Source: Selenomonadales bacterium (GTDB lineage Bacteria; Bacillota; Negativicutes; Sporomusales; UBA7701). Taken from it: a DNA stretch of 49,609 nucleotides. The stretch lies in NCBI GenBank assembly GCA_029975165.1, contig JARKPR010000015.1:1-49609 (forward strand), written 5' to 3'. Within the stretch, counting starts at the first letter, position 1; every line of letters begins with the position of its first letter. Of this stretch, positions 9,343-18,580 are shown in pieces. Under the pieces are notes generated by a model, which saw only the letters and a program-made list of their open reading frames with translations, made no database searches and had not been told where the DNA came from. A program made the translations under genes and the position numbers.

Positions 9343-9457
9343 CCGGCCGTCGGCTTTTCCTGCCCGGGGGCTGCGGGCGGCAGCGCGTTTTTTGTCGCCC
9401 GCAGCGGTAATATTTGGTTCCGTTGGCTAATACTTTGTGTTAGAATGGGTTATAACA

Positions 9458-9484
9458 GGGCTTTGCAAGTCGCAAAGCCCTTTT
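9458..9484 (+). terminator. Terminator between fin and mfd
   Basis: GGGCTTTGC (9458-9466) pairs perfectly with GCAAAGCCC (9472-9480) and is followed by TTTT. It ends 19 bases before the mfd start. A promoter-like TAGAAT at 9441 lies just upstream, so an attenuator role is possible. Confidence 0.7.
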
Positions 9485-9503
9485 CGGCATGCGAGGTGCT
9501 TAG

Positions 9504-12500
9504 ATGGATTTTTTGCTGCAGGCGATGCGCCAGGATCAGATGGTGGCGAAGGCGGCGGCGGCGTTCGCCGCCGGCCGCCAGAGCACGGTGTACGGGGTGA
9601 CGGGGACGCAGAAGGCGGCTGTTGTCGCGGCGTGTTACCGCGCCCATCCCCGGCCGACGGTGGTGGTGACGGCCGGCCGCGACGCGGTGGGCGAGCTGAA
9701 GGCCGACCTGACCGCTCTGCTGCCGGGTGTGCCGGTCCTGGAGCTGCCGCCGCTCGATATCGTGACCTTCACCGCCGCCGCCCGCAGCATTGAGCTTGCG
9801 GCTGTGCGCATGGACGTGCTCGGCCGCCTGGCCCGCGGCGAGCGGCTAATCGTGCTGGCCGGCGCCGAGGCGGCCGTGCAGAAGGTGCTGCCTAAGGAGG
9901 ATTTCCTGGCCGGCCGCCTGACGCTGGCGGCCGGCGAGACGCTGGGCCGCGACGACCTGCTGGCCGCCCTGGTGCGGTTCGGCTACGAGCGGACGGATCA
10001 GGTGGACAGCCGCGGCCAGTTCAGCGTGCGCGGCGGCATTGTCGATATTTTCCCCGTTAACCGCGAGCAGCCGCTCAGGCTGGAGCTGTGGGGCGACGAG
10101 GTCGATTCGCTGCGGGAGTTCGACGCGGCGACGCAGCGGTCGCTGGACAATCTGCGGCAGGCCGACGTGCTGCCGCTGGCCGAGCCGGAGCATGCGAGCA
10201 AGGCGGCGGTTTTCCTGTCGTACCCGGAGGCCGGGACGAGTGTGGTTTTCGACGAGCCGGCGCGCGTCAGGGAGCAGATCGACCGCCTGGTGAAGGAGAG
10301 TCCCGAGATCAGGCCGCATATTTTCGCCTGGGCCGAGCTGGCGGCGGCGGCCAAGGCGCACACGGTGCTGTATCTTTCCCTGATGCTGCAGCGGGTGCCG
10401 CATACCGAGCCGGCGGAGATCGTCAGCGTAACCGCCAAGGCGGTGCCGCCCTTCCACCGCCAGATGGATATGCTGGTGGACGAACTGAGGGGCTGGCAGG
10501 CGCGCGAGCGGGCGACGGTCATTTTTATGACGGGGCGCGAGAAGGCGGCGGCGCTGCACAAGAGCCTGGCGGCGGAGGGGGTGCGGGCGATCCTGGCCGA
10601 CCGCCCGGAGGCGCTGGTGCCGGGGACGACGACGGTGACGACGGGTACGCTGGCCGCGGGCTTCGAGCTGCCCCACGCCGGCCTGGTGGCTGTGACGGAG
10701 ATGGATATTTCCGGGCGGCAGAAGAAGCGCCGCCTGCCGCGGATCGCCAAGGATAAGCAGATCGCTTATTTCCGCGATATCAATGTGGGCGATTATGTCG
10801 TCCATGTCAACCACGGCATCGGCAAGTACGTCGGGGTGGAGACGCTGGAGGTCGGCGGCGTGCACAAGGATTATTTGCTTGTGCGCTACGCCGGCGAGGA
10901 TAAGCTGTACGTGCCGACCGACCAGGTCCACCTGCTGCAGAAGTATATCGGTTCCGAGGGCGACGTGCCGCGCCTCAACCGCATGGGCGGCAGCGACTGG
11001 CTGAAGGCGAAGACGAAGGCCAAGGCGGCGGCCACCGATTTGGCGAAGGACCTGCTGGCCTTGTACGCCGAGCGCCAGGTGAGCAAGGGGTTCGCATTCC
11101 CGGCCGATTCGCCCTGGCAGAAGGAGTTCGAGGAGGCTTTCCCGTTCGAGGAGACGCCCGACCAGTTGACGGCGCTGGCGGAGATCAAGAAGGACATGGA
11201 GGGCGATTTGCCGATGGACCGGCTGCTGTGCGGCGACGTGGGCTTCGGCAAGACGGAGGTGGCCCTGCGGGCGGCCTTCAAGGCGATCATGGGCGGGAAG
11301 CAGGTGGCGGTGCTGGTGCCGACGACGGTGCTGGCGCAGCAGCATTACCAGACGTTCAGCGCCCGTTTCGCCGGCTTCGGGCCGGTGGTGGAGGTCATAA
11401 GCCGTTTCCGCAGCCCGCGCGAGCAGCGCGATGTGGCCGCCAGGGCGGCGGAGGGCAAGGTCGACGTGCTGATCGGCACGCACCGCATCTTGCAGGGGGA
11501 CGTGACGTTCAACAATCTGGGCCTGCTGATCGTGGACGAGGAGCAGCGGTTCGGCGTGGCCCAGAAGGAGCGGCTGAAGCGCTGGCGGACGAATGTGGAC
11601 GTGCTGACGCTGACCGCCACCCCCATCCCCAGGACGCTGCATATGTCGCTGGTGGGGGTGCGGGATATGAGCGTGATCGAGACGCCGCCCGAGGACAGGC
11701 TGCCGGTGCAGACGTATGTGGTGGAGTACCACGAGGAGATAATCCGCGACGCCATCCGCCGCGAGCTCAAGCGCGGCGGGCAGGTGTATTTCGTCTATAA
11801 CCGCGTCCAGACGATCGACCGCATGGCCGAACGGCTGAGCGAGATGCTGCCGGACGCGCGGGTGAAGGTGGCCCACGGCCAGATGGCCGAGGAGCTTCTG
11901 GAGCAGGTGATGCTGGATTTCTACGAGAACCGCTACGATGTGCTGGTGTGCACGAGCATCATCGAGAACGGCCTGGATGTGCCGAACGCCAATACGATGA
12001 TCGTGTACGACGGCGACCGCTTCGGGCTGTCGCAGCTTTATCAGATGCGCGGCCGGGTGGGCCGGTCGTCCCGCCTGGCCTATGCCTATTTCACCTACCG
12101 CCGCGAGAAGGTGCTGACCGAGGTGGCGGAGAAGCGCCTGCAGGCGATCAAGGAGTTCGCCGAGCTGGGGGCGGGCTTCAAGATCGCGCTGCGCGACCTG
12201 GAGATCCGCGGGGCGGGCAATTTGCTGGGGGCCCAGCAGCACGGCCATATCGTGACCGTCGGTTTCGAGATGTACTGCCGGCTGCTGGACGAGGCGGTGG
12301 CCGAGATCAGGGAGGGGCGGCCGGTGGAGCCGGCGCCCGAGCCGGTGTTGGAATTTAATGTCGATGCGTATCTCGACGGCGACTATATCGGCGATGCGAT
12401 GCATAAGATTGAAGTGTATCAGCGGATCGCGGCGATCAGGACGGAGGCGCAGATCGGCGAGATGGTCGACGAGCTCATCGACCGTTTCGGCGAGCCGACG

Positions 12501-12788
12501 CCGCCGGTGATGAATTTGCTGGCGGTGGCCCGGCTGAAGAATCTGGCCCGCCGGATCGGCGCCCGGTCGGTGGTGGAGTACGCCGACAGGGTGGAGATAA
12601 CGTTCGGCGATGCGCCGCAGGTGGCGGTGGATAATATTTTGGCTGTGAAGGAAAAATATCCCGCCCGTTTCAAGCTGCTGCCGGGGCCGCCGGAGGTCAT
12701 CCGCCTGCGGACGGGCAAACTGGCCGCGCCGCTGCTCGCTTGGCTGGCCAGGGTGTTCGCCGAGCTGGCCGGCGGGCCGGGCGAATGA
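9504..12788 (+). CDS. mfd: Transcription-repair coupling factor Mfd
   Basis: 1094 residues, slightly shorter than the ~1150-1180 usual. Mfd pushes RNA polymerase off DNA lesions and recruits UvrA. Order of domains: UvrB-like N-terminal region, RNA-polymerase-interaction domain around residues 430-500 (VGDYVVHVNHGIGKYVG), RecG-type helicase with Walker A GDVGFGKTE near 576 and box LLIVDEEQRFG near 675, then the C-terminal TRCF domain. ATG 9504 has GAGGTGC upstream. It sits between fin and spoVT as in B. subtilis. Confidence 0.98.
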   Translation: MDFLLQAMRQDQMVAKAAAAFAAGRQSTVYGVTGTQKAAVVAACYRAHPRPTVVVTAGRDAVGELKADLTALLPGVPVLELPPLDIVTFTAAARSIELAAVRMDVLGRLARGERLIVLAGAEAAVQKVLPKEDFLAGRLTLAAGETLGRDDLLAALVRFGYERTDQVDSRGQFSVRGGIVDIFPVNREQPLRLELWGDEVDSLREFDAATQRSLDNLRQADVLPLAEPEHASKAAVFLSYPEAGTSVVFDEPARVREQIDRLVKESPEIRPHIFAWAELAAAAKAHTVLYLSLMLQRVPHTEPAEIVSVTAKAVPPFHRQMDMLVDELRGWQARERATVIFMTGREKAAALHKSLAAEGVRAILADRPEALVPGTTTVTTGTLAAGFELPHAGLVAVTEMDISGRQKKRRLPRIAKDKQIAYFRDINVGDYVVHVNHGIGKYVGVETLEVGGVHKDYLLVRYAGEDKLYVPTDQVHLLQKYIGSEGDVPRLNRMGGSDWLKAKTKAKAAATDLAKDLLALYAERQVSKGFAFPADSPWQKEFEEAFPFEETPDQLTALAEIKKDMEGDLPMDRLLCGDVGFGKTEVALRAAFKAIMGGKQVAVLVPTTVLAQQHYQTFSARFAGFGPVVEVISRFRSPREQRDVAARAAEGKVDVLIGTHRILQGDVTFNNLGLLIVDEEQRFGVAQKERLKRWRTNVDVLTLTATPIPRTLHMSLVGVRDMSVIETPPEDRLPVQTYVVEYHEEIIRDAIRRELKRGGQVYFVYNRVQTIDRMAERLSEMLPDARVKVAHGQMAEELLEQVMLDFYENRYDVLVCTSIIENGLDVPNANTMIVYDGDRFGLSQLYQMRGRVGRSSRLAYAYFTYRREKVLTEVAEKRLQAIKEFAELGAGFKIALRDLEIRGAGNLLGAQQHGHIVTVGFEMYCRLLDEAVAEIREGRPVEPAPEPVLEFNVDAYLDGDYIGDAMHKIEVYQRIAAIRTEAQIGEMVDELIDRFGEPTPPVMNLLAVARLKNLARRIGARSVVEYADRVEITFGDAPQVAVDNILAVKEKYPARFKLLPGPPEVIRLRTGKLAAPLLAWLARVFAELAGGPGE

Positions 12789-12812
12789 TTTCTTTTTCCG
12801 TGCGTGCGTCAA

Positions 12813-12843
12813 TGAATAAAAGCCCTGGGGCGGATATATACTA
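12813..12843 (+). promoter_or_regulatory. Sigma-G-like promoter of spoVT
   Basis: TGAATA (12813-12818), 18 bases, TATACTA (12837-12843). This is close to the recalled sigma-G consensus TGNATA-N17/18-CATACTA, and B. subtilis spoVT is a sigma-G gene. It lies 41 bases before the start codon. Confidence 0.65.
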
Positions 12844-12884
12844 TCACTGACCGAAATGTCAAATACTGTAGAAAAGGGGGGATA

Positions 12885-13454
12885 ATGGTGAAGGCGACTG
12901 GGATAGTCAGAAGGATTGATGATCTGGGCCGAGTAGTGATTCCGAAGGAGATCCGGCGTACCTTGCGTATCCGCGAAGGTGACCCGCTCGAGATATATGT
13001 CGACCGCGAAGGGGAGGTTATCCTTAAGAAGTATTCCCCGGTCGGGGAGCTCGGGGACTTTGCTAAGGAATACGCCGATTCTTTGTTCGATGCGATTGGG
13101 CATATAATTATGATCGCAGACCGGGACAACGTCGTGGCAGTCGCTGGCGCATCGAAGAAGGAGTTCCTGAGCAAGCCATTGGGGCCGGCGGTGGAGAAGG
13201 TGATGGAGGAAAGGAAGACGGCCCTGATCAACAATCCCGGCGAATACAAGCACTGCAAGGGCTGCGTGACCGACTGCGACGAGGACGAGGTGTGCAAGTT
13301 CACGGCCGAGGTGGTTTCGCCGATTATCGTCGAGGGCGATGCGATCGGGGCGGTGATCATCTGTTCCAAGGAACCGGGCGTCCAGATGGGCGATATGGAG
13401 GTCAAGCTGGCCGAGACGGCCGCCGGCTTCCTCGCCAAGCAGATGTCGCAGTAA
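12885..13454 (+). CDS. spoVT: Stage V sporulation regulator SpoVT
   Basis: 189 residues. The N-terminal AbrB-type swapped-hairpin DNA-binding domain (residues ~5-50, GIVRRIDDLGRVVIPKEIRR) is nearly identical to B. subtilis SpoVT. A GAF-like C-terminal domain follows, containing a Cys cluster near 125-140 (KHCKGCVTDCDEDEVC). It is a forespore regulator acting downstream of sigma-G. The start is ATG 12885 behind GGGGGG. It has its own sigma-G-like promoter and a terminator at 13470. Confidence 0.95.
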   Translation: MVKATGIVRRIDDLGRVVIPKEIRRTLRIREGDPLEIYVDREGEVILKKYSPVGELGDFAKEYADSLFDAIGHIIMIADRDNVVAVAGASKKEFLSKPLGPAVEKVMEERKTALINNPGEYKHCKGCVTDCDEDEVCKFTAEVVSPIIVEGDAIGAVIICSKEPGVQMGDMEVKLAETAAGFLAKQMSQ

Positions 13455-13469
13455 ATTTATGAACGATTG

Positions 13470-13503
13470 AAAGTAGCGGACAAAGGTTCGCTACTTTTCT
13501 ATT
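13470..13503 (+). terminator. Terminator after spoVT
   Basis: AAAGTAGCG (13470-13478) pairs with CGCTACTTT (13489-13497); the tail is TCTATTT. Confidence 0.8.
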
Positions 13504-13626
13504 TGCCCCCCAGGAGCGGCCAATATTGCTGGAAAGTGTTTTAAGTACTAGAATATTTTGTTATAATATAATGTGCACTTGCCGCCTCCCCCGCGAGGAC
13601 GGCGGCATGCGGGAGGAAGAACGCCA

Positions 13627-15228
13627 TTGGGTAAGGATACGTTCCTGAAGGGCGCTTTGATATTGACCGTCGCCGGCATAGTCGTCAAGCTGATCGGGTC
13701 GGTGAACCGGATTCTTTTGTCGCGCCTTTTGGGCGGGGAAGGCATCGGTCTTTACCAGATGGCCTATCCGATATATTTGCTGGCGCTGAGCATTTCCTCG
13801 GCCGGCATCCCGGTGGCGATATCGATCATCGTGGCCGAGAAGGTCGCCCTCGGCGACTGGCGGGGCGCGAACCGCGTTTTTCGCCTTTCGCTGGTCATGC
13901 TGGCCGCTACGGGCGTTGTTTTTACGCTGCTGCTGTGGTTTGGGGCCCATTGGCTGATCGACCAGGGTTTCGTCCGCGACCCGCGGGCGTATTACGCGAT
14001 CGCCGCCCTGGCGCCGGCCATCTTCTTCGTGACGGTGCTGTCGAGCTACCGCGGCTATTTCCAGGGCCTGCAGATGATGACGCCGACGGCCATCTCGCAG
14101 ATCATGGAGCAGCTCTTACGCGTGGTGACGATGATTCTGCTGGCGTACTTGCTGCTGCCGAGAGGCATCGAGTTCGCCGCCGCCGGCGCGAGCTTCGGGG
14201 CCGGTCCGGGGGCGGTGGCCGGCCTTTTGGTCCTGCTGTATTTTTACTGGCGGTACCGGGCGGGCCTCCAACGGCATATCGAGAACCAACCGGCGATTAG
14301 GCAGGAGGCGGGGGCGAGCATCCTAACCCGTATCGTCCGCCTGGCGCTGCCGGTGTCGCTGGCGAACATCATGCTGCCGGTGGTGGCGACGCTCGATCTG
14401 GCGATCGTCCCCCAGCGGCTGGAGGTGGCCGGCTATACGGTCGCGCAGGCGACCGAGCAGTTCGGGTACCTGACCGGGATGGCGGTGCCGCTGGTGAACA
14501 TGGCGACCATCCTGACGGCGTCGCTGGCGGCCAGCCTGGTGCCGGCGGTGTCGGAGGCCTTCACGCTGCGCAACCATCACCACGTTTACCAGCGGACGGC
14601 GACGGCGATGCGGATCGCCAACCTCATCACCATCCCCGCCTTTGTGGGCATGTGGCTGCTGGCGAAGCCGATTTCGCTGATGCTGTACGGCACGCCCAAC
14701 GCCGATACGTCGATCGCCATCCTGTCGGTGGGGATTTTCCTGCTGGGCATCCACCAGGTGACGACCGGCGTGCTGCAGGGGCTGGGGCATACTGCGATTC
14801 CGGTGATCAATATGGTGTTATCGGCGGTGGTGAAGGTGGCGATGAGCTGGGTGCTGACCGCCGTGCCGGCTTTGGGCATCAAGGGCGCGGCCTGGGCGAC
14901 GAACGCCGATTTCGGCGTGGCGGCGCTGCTGAATATGTTTTTCATTTACCGTTACGTGGGGTTTGTCATCGATGCCAAGGATACGCTGCGCACGTCGCTG
15001 GCGGCGGCGTTCATGGGCGGCGCGGTGCTGCTCGCTTACCACGAGGTCATGGCCGTGACCGTCCACAATACGCTGGCCACGCTGGCGGCCATCGCCGTGG
15101 GCGGGTCGGTGTACGGCCTGGTGCTGCTGCTGACCGGCGGCGTGACCGCGCGGGATATCGAACGGGTGCCGCGGGTGGGGCCGTTGCTGGCGAAGATTCT
15201 GCGGGCGCTCAGACTGCTGAGGAGCTGA
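13627..15228 (+). CDS. SpoVB/MurJ-like polysaccharide flippase (YabM-type)
   Basis: 533 residues from the TTG at 13627, which has GGGAGGA ten bases upstream; the frame is open upstream but lacks a better start. The protein is an integral membrane protein with about 14 hydrophobic segments, typical of the MOP-superfamily Wzx/MurJ/SpoVB group that flips lipid-linked sugars across the membrane. Its place between spoVT and mazG matches B. subtilis yabM. The substrate cannot be read from sequence; spore cortex precursor is a reasonable guess. A good -10 (TATAAT, 13562) lies upstream with a poor -35. Confidence 0.88.
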   Translation: MGKDTFLKGALILTVAGIVVKLIGSVNRILLSRLLGGEGIGLYQMAYPIYLLALSISSAGIPVAISIIVAEKVALGDWRGANRVFRLSLVMLAATGVVFTLLLWFGAHWLIDQGFVRDPRAYYAIAALAPAIFFVTVLSSYRGYFQGLQMMTPTAISQIMEQLLRVVTMILLAYLLLPRGIEFAAAGASFGAGPGAVAGLLVLLYFYWRYRAGLQRHIENQPAIRQEAGASILTRIVRLALPVSLANIMLPVVATLDLAIVPQRLEVAGYTVAQATEQFGYLTGMAVPLVNMATILTASLAASLVPAVSEAFTLRNHHHVYQRTATAMRIANLITIPAFVGMWLLAKPISLMLYGTPNADTSIAILSVGIFLLGIHQVTTGVLQGLGHTAIPVINMVLSAVVKVAMSWVLTAVPALGIKGAAWATNADFGVAALLNMFFIYRYVGFVIDAKDTLRTSLAAAFMGGAVLLAYHEVMAVTVHNTLATLAAIAVGGSVYGLVLLLTGGVTARDIERVPRVGPLLAKILRALRLLRS

Positions 15229-15229
15229 C

Positions 15230-16693
15230 ATGGGAGAAATCGTCGTTATCGGCCTCGGACCGGGCGACTTCGGCCTGGTGACGGGGCAGACGCTGGCTCT
15301 GCTGGCGACGAGGCCGGCGCTTTATCTGCGCACCGCCCGCCATCCGGCGGTCGCCGGCCTTACGGAGCGGGGCATCCCTTTCACGAGCTACGATTACATG
15401 TACGAGCGGTACGCGACCTTCGACGCGGTGTACGCGGCGATTGCCGCCGATGTCGTCGCCAGGGCCAAGGACGGGCGGGTGGTGTACGCCGTGCCGGGCA
15501 GCCCGGCGGTGGCGGAAAGGACGGTGGCCCTAGTTCGCGAGGCGGCCGGGGCGGCGGTACTAGGCTTCTCGATGCTGCCGGCGATGAGCTTCCTCGATTT
15601 GCTGTTTGCCCGTCTGGGGCTCGATCCGGTGGCCGGTCTGACGGTGACGGACGCCGCCGATATCGCGGCCCTGCCGCCCGACCTGGGGACGGCGCTGGTC
15701 GTCACCCAGGTGTATAACGCCCGTGTGGCGTCGGACGCCAAGCTGGCCCTGATGGGCATTTACCCGGACGATTTCCCGGTGACCGTGGCCCGCAACCTCG
15801 GCCTGGCCGACGAGAAGGTGAGGACGGTGCCGCTCTATGAGCTCGACCGCCTGCCGGCCATCGACCACCTCACGAGCGTGTATGCGGCGCCGCCGCCGCG
15901 ACGGACGGCGACCTTCAGCCTCGGCCCGCTGGTGGACGTGATGGCGAAGCTGCGCTCGCCGGGCGGGTGCGTGTGGGACCTGGAGCAGAGCCACCCGTCG
16001 CTACGGCGCTATATCGTCGAAGAGGTTTACGAGGTGCTGGAGGCGATCGATCTCGCCGACGCGGACAAGCTGTGCGAGGAGCTCGGCGACCTGCTGCTGC
16101 AGATCGTTTTCCACGCCCGCATCGCCGAGGAGTGCGGCGCGTTCTCCGTGCAGGACGTCGTCGCTACGGTGACCGACAAGATGGTCCGCCGCCATCCCCA
16201 TGTTTTCGGCGATATTTCGGTGCGCGACGCGGCCGAGGTGATCGTCAACTGGGAGAAGATCAAGCGCCGCGAGCATCCCGGCGAACGCCCGGGCGTGCTC
16301 GACGGGGTGCCGAAGGGACTGCCGAGCCTGATGCGGGCGTTCAAGTTGCAGGCGAAAGCGGCGAAAGTAGGCTTCGACTGGAATAGCGTCGCCCCGGTGT
16401 GGGAAAAGATATACGAGGAGCTGGACGAGCTTAGGGAAGCCGCGGACGGCGGCGCCAAGGAGGCGGTCGAGGGGGAACTGGGCGATGTGCTGTTCAGCGT
16501 CGTCAACTTGGCGCGCTTTTTCGACATCGAACCGGAAACGGCCCTTAATGTGACCAATAACAAATTCATCCGCCGGTTCGCCCGTATAGAGGCGGAAGTA
16601 AAGGGCCGGGGCCTAAAATGGGAAAATTTTACATTAGAACAGCTCGATGACCTATGGAATGAAGCAAAAAAGCCCAAAAACGAAGAAAAATAA
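15230..16693 (+). CDS. mazG: MazG-family pyrophosphohydrolase fused to a tetrapyrrole methylase-like domain
   Basis: 487 residues. Residues ~1-220 form a SAM-dependent tetrapyrrole-methylase-like domain (VIGLGPGDFG at the start). Residues ~235-480 carry two MazG modules with metal-binding acidic motifs (EEVYEVLEA, EELGDLLLQIVFHARI; then EELDELREA, EGELGDVLFSVVNLA). MazG removes non-canonical or excess NTPs. The same fusion is YabN in B. subtilis, also next to yabM. The start is ATG 15230, one base after the flippase stop, so the two genes are coupled. Confidence 0.95.
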   Translation: MGEIVVIGLGPGDFGLVTGQTLALLATRPALYLRTARHPAVAGLTERGIPFTSYDYMYERYATFDAVYAAIAADVVARAKDGRVVYAVPGSPAVAERTVALVREAAGAAVLGFSMLPAMSFLDLLFARLGLDPVAGLTVTDAADIAALPPDLGTALVVTQVYNARVASDAKLALMGIYPDDFPVTVARNLGLADEKVRTVPLYELDRLPAIDHLTSVYAAPPPRRTATFSLGPLVDVMAKLRSPGGCVWDLEQSHPSLRRYIVEEVYEVLEAIDLADADKLCEELGDLLLQIVFHARIAEECGAFSVQDVVATVTDKMVRRHPHVFGDISVRDAAEVIVNWEKIKRREHPGERPGVLDGVPKGLPSLMRAFKLQAKAAKVGFDWNSVAPVWEKIYEELDELREAADGGAKEAVEGELGDVLFSVVNLARFFDIEPETALNVTNNKFIRRFARIEAEVKGRGLKWENFTLEQLDDLWNEAKKPKNEEK

Positions 16694-16789
16694 GTAATTT
16701 TTGACAAATTTTTTTAGGGACAGGAGGAATAAATACAGCAGTAGCGAATAATGCTAAAAGTAACCAATATTGACGAGGAGGAAGGAATT

Positions 16790-17071
16790 GTGAATAAAAC
16801 TGAATTGGTTGCGAGCGTTGCCGAAAAAGCCGCAATGACTAAGAAGGATGCCGAGAAAGCTATCAACGCGCTGTTCGCCAGCGTCGAAGAAGCTCTTGCC
16901 AAGAAGGACAAGGTTCAGGTCATTGGTTTCGGCACTTTCGAAGTTAAGGCTCGCGGCGCCCGTAAAGGCCGCAACCCGCAGACCGGTAAAGAAATCACCA
17001 TCCCGGCTTCCAAGACCCCGGTCTTCAAGGCTGGCAAAGGCCTCAAAGACAGCGTCAACAAGAAGAAATAA
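16790..17071 (+). CDS. hup: Nucleoid protein HU
   Basis: 93 residues, standard HU length. The GTG start at 16790 ([20 protein letters not shown]) is set by GAGGAGGAAGG upstream and by homology. The DNA-binding arm is present ([21 protein letters not shown]), ending in [17 protein letters not shown]. It is a dimeric DNA-bending protein. Its codon use is more AT-tolerant than that of its neighbours, as in many highly expressed genes. A TTGACA at 16701 lies in the leader but no convincing -10 follows it. A terminator follows at 17084. Confidence 0.97.
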   Translation: MNKTELVASVAEKAAMTKKDAEKAINALFASVEEALAKKDKVQVIGFGTFEVKARGARKGRNPQTGKEITIPASKTPVFKAGKGLKDSVNKKK

Positions 17072-17083
17072 GTATATAGACGA

Positions 17084-17112
17084 AAACCGGGGGCCGTTCC
17101 CCCGGTTTTTAA
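17084..17112 (+). terminator. Terminator after hup
   Basis: AAACCGGGGG (17084-17093) pairs perfectly with CCCCCGGTTT (17099-17108) and runs into a T-rich tail. Confidence 0.9.
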
Positions 17113-17131
17113 TTTTTTCGCTTATTATATT

Positions 17132-17260
17132 GCCGGCCGTTGATCAGCCCCCATCTGCTGTGTTGTTCCGCCGGTCGCTTGCTAGCGTACGTTCCGAGTA
17201 CGCGTCGCGGCGCGACCGGCAGAGCCGCCTTGCATCTGGGGGCTGCTGAACGGCCGCGGC
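17132..17260. repeat. Palindromic repeat, copy B
   Basis: Outer arms are 17132-17153 and 17237-17260, sharing CCGTT and AGCCCCCA in inverted orientation. The cores are CCATCTGCTGTGTTGTTCC and GCCTTGCATCTGG. A nested palindrome (GCCGGTCGC / GCGACCGGC) encloses the module GCTTGCTAGCGTACG...AGTACGCGTCGCG, which also occurs in copy C at 35343. The stretch 17261-17416 after it has no recognised gene. Confidence 0.8.
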
Positions 17261-17416
17261 ATTTCAGAACGATGGGAGGACGTCTTGAAGGTTTAAAAGC
17301 AGGCTCGTTATCCCATATTAATCGTATGCAGGAGGAAAGAGCACGCGGGGCCTTCAGCGGGCGGCGGCGGTGTGGTATTATATAAAAGTTGACGCTATTT
17401 GCCGAGGTGAGCGAAG

Positions 17417-18547
17417 ATGCCGGAGCCGTTTCACAACGTCCTTATTGTCACGGCCTCGGTGGGCGCCGGGCACGACCAGGCCGCCAGGGCGATCGGCGCG
17501 GAGATCGGGGAGCGGTACCCGGAGGCGCGGGTGACGATCGCCGATTTCATGGGCGAGGATAATTCGCTTATGAATTCGGTGCTGAAGGATGCCTACCTGA
17601 AGATGCTCGACCTGTCCCCGGCCGTTTACGACCGGCTTTACCGCTGGTCGCAGGCGCCGGGCCGGTTCCCCCGCGTGGGCGGCCTCGTTTCCCGGGCGCT
17701 GCAGGACAGCATGCTGCGCCTGTATGTCCGGCACCGGCCGGACCTCGTTATTTTCACCCATCCGTTCCCGTGCCTGGCGGCGGCGTACTTGCGCCGCCGC
17801 GGCAAGATCGCCGCGCCGCTGGTGGCGGTGATAACCGATTTTTCCGCCCACCCGCTGTGGGTTCACGAGCAGGTGGACATGTATTTCGTGGCCGCCCGCG
17901 AGACGAGGGCCGAGCTGGTGCGGCTGGGCGTGACGGCGGAGCGGGTTTTCCCCACCGGCATCCCGATCGACGCCAGCTTCGGCCGCCGGTCGGGCGGCTA
18001 CGCGGTGGCCGGGCGGCTGGGGCTTGCGTCCGGGGTGCCGACGGTGCTCATCATGGGGGGCGGACTGGGGATCGGCCCGGTGGCGGAGGCCGTCCGCAGC
18101 CTGGACGGCGTCGCCCGGCCGCTGCAGCTCGTGGTGGTCGCCGGCCGCAACGCCGAGCTCCGCCGCCGGTTGCAGGCCGCGGCGCGGTCGGCCGGCCACC
18201 GCGTCGTCGTCCTGGGCTATACCCGCCGCGTCCGGGAGCTGATGGCCGCGGCCGACCTGCTGGTGACCAAGCCGGGGGCGCTTACGGTGAGCGAGGCGTT
18301 GTCGGCGGGGCTGCCGATGGTGCTCGCCAGCCCCTTGCCCGGCCAGGAGGAGGACAACGCCGCGTATCTGGTGGCCCGCAAGGCGGCGGTGATGGCCGGG
18401 GAGGGCGACGACATCGGCGGCGTCGTGGCCGGCCTGCTGGACGATCCGGCGGAATTGGCGCGGATGCGGGCGATGGCCTGCAGGCTGGGCCACCCGTGGG
18501 CGGCGAGCGCCGCCGCCGCTATCATCGGCCGCCGCTTGGTAAAATAA
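17417..18547 (+). CDS. MGDG-synthase/UgtP-like glycosyltransferase (GT28 type)
   Basis: 376 residues. The N-terminal domain starts with ASVGAGHDQAARAI, the hallmark of MGDG-synthase/UgtP-type enzymes. The C-terminal nucleotide-sugar half contains MGGGLG and KPGALTVSEALSAGLP. Such enzymes add sugars to diacylglycerol at the inner face of the membrane. The exact product and sugar donor are unknown. ATG 17417 follows GAGGTGA. TATTAT at ~17374 may be its -10. The gene ends in a bidirectional terminator shared with uspA. Confidence 0.88.
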   Translation: MPEPFHNVLIVTASVGAGHDQAARAIGAEIGERYPEARVTIADFMGEDNSLMNSVLKDAYLKMLDLSPAVYDRLYRWSQAPGRFPRVGGLVSRALQDSMLRLYVRHRPDLVIFTHPFPCLAAAYLRRRGKIAAPLVAVITDFSAHPLWVHEQVDMYFVAARETRAELVRLGVTAERVFPTGIPIDASFGRRSGGYAVAGRLGLASGVPTVLIMGGGLGIGPVAEAVRSLDGVARPLQLVVVAGRNAELRRRLQAAARSAGHRVVVLGYTRRVRELMAAADLLVTKPGALTVSEALSAGLPMVLASPLPGQEEDNAAYLVARKAAVMAGEGDDIGGVVAGLLDDPAELARMRAMACRLGHPWAASAAAAIIGRRLVK

Positions 18548-18580
18548 AAGGCTTCGCGCGTCAGCGCGAAGCCTTTTTGT
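18546..18580. terminator. Bidirectional terminator between the glycosyltransferase and uspA
   Basis: A 14-bp perfect stem (18546-18559 with 18564-18577, containing GGCTTCGCGC) around the loop GTCA. It is flanked by A-run and T-run, so it works on both strands for the two convergent genes. Confidence 0.9.

Noticed and set aside
9846-13253. 1135-codon open frame on the minus strand opposite mfd and spoVT
   Set aside because: It crosses two well-identified genes and an intergenic promoter and has shadow-type composition (Arg/His/Gln-rich).
16701-16734. TTGACA upstream of hup as its promoter
   Set aside because: No acceptable -10 lies 16-19 bases downstream; ATAAAT is 22 bases away. The true hup promoter is not resolved.
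17271-17384. 37-codon frame after repeat copy B
   Set aside because: It has no ribosome site, no recognisable family, and lies in the leader of the glycosyltransferase gene. Its AT-richer codons are curious but not enough for a call.
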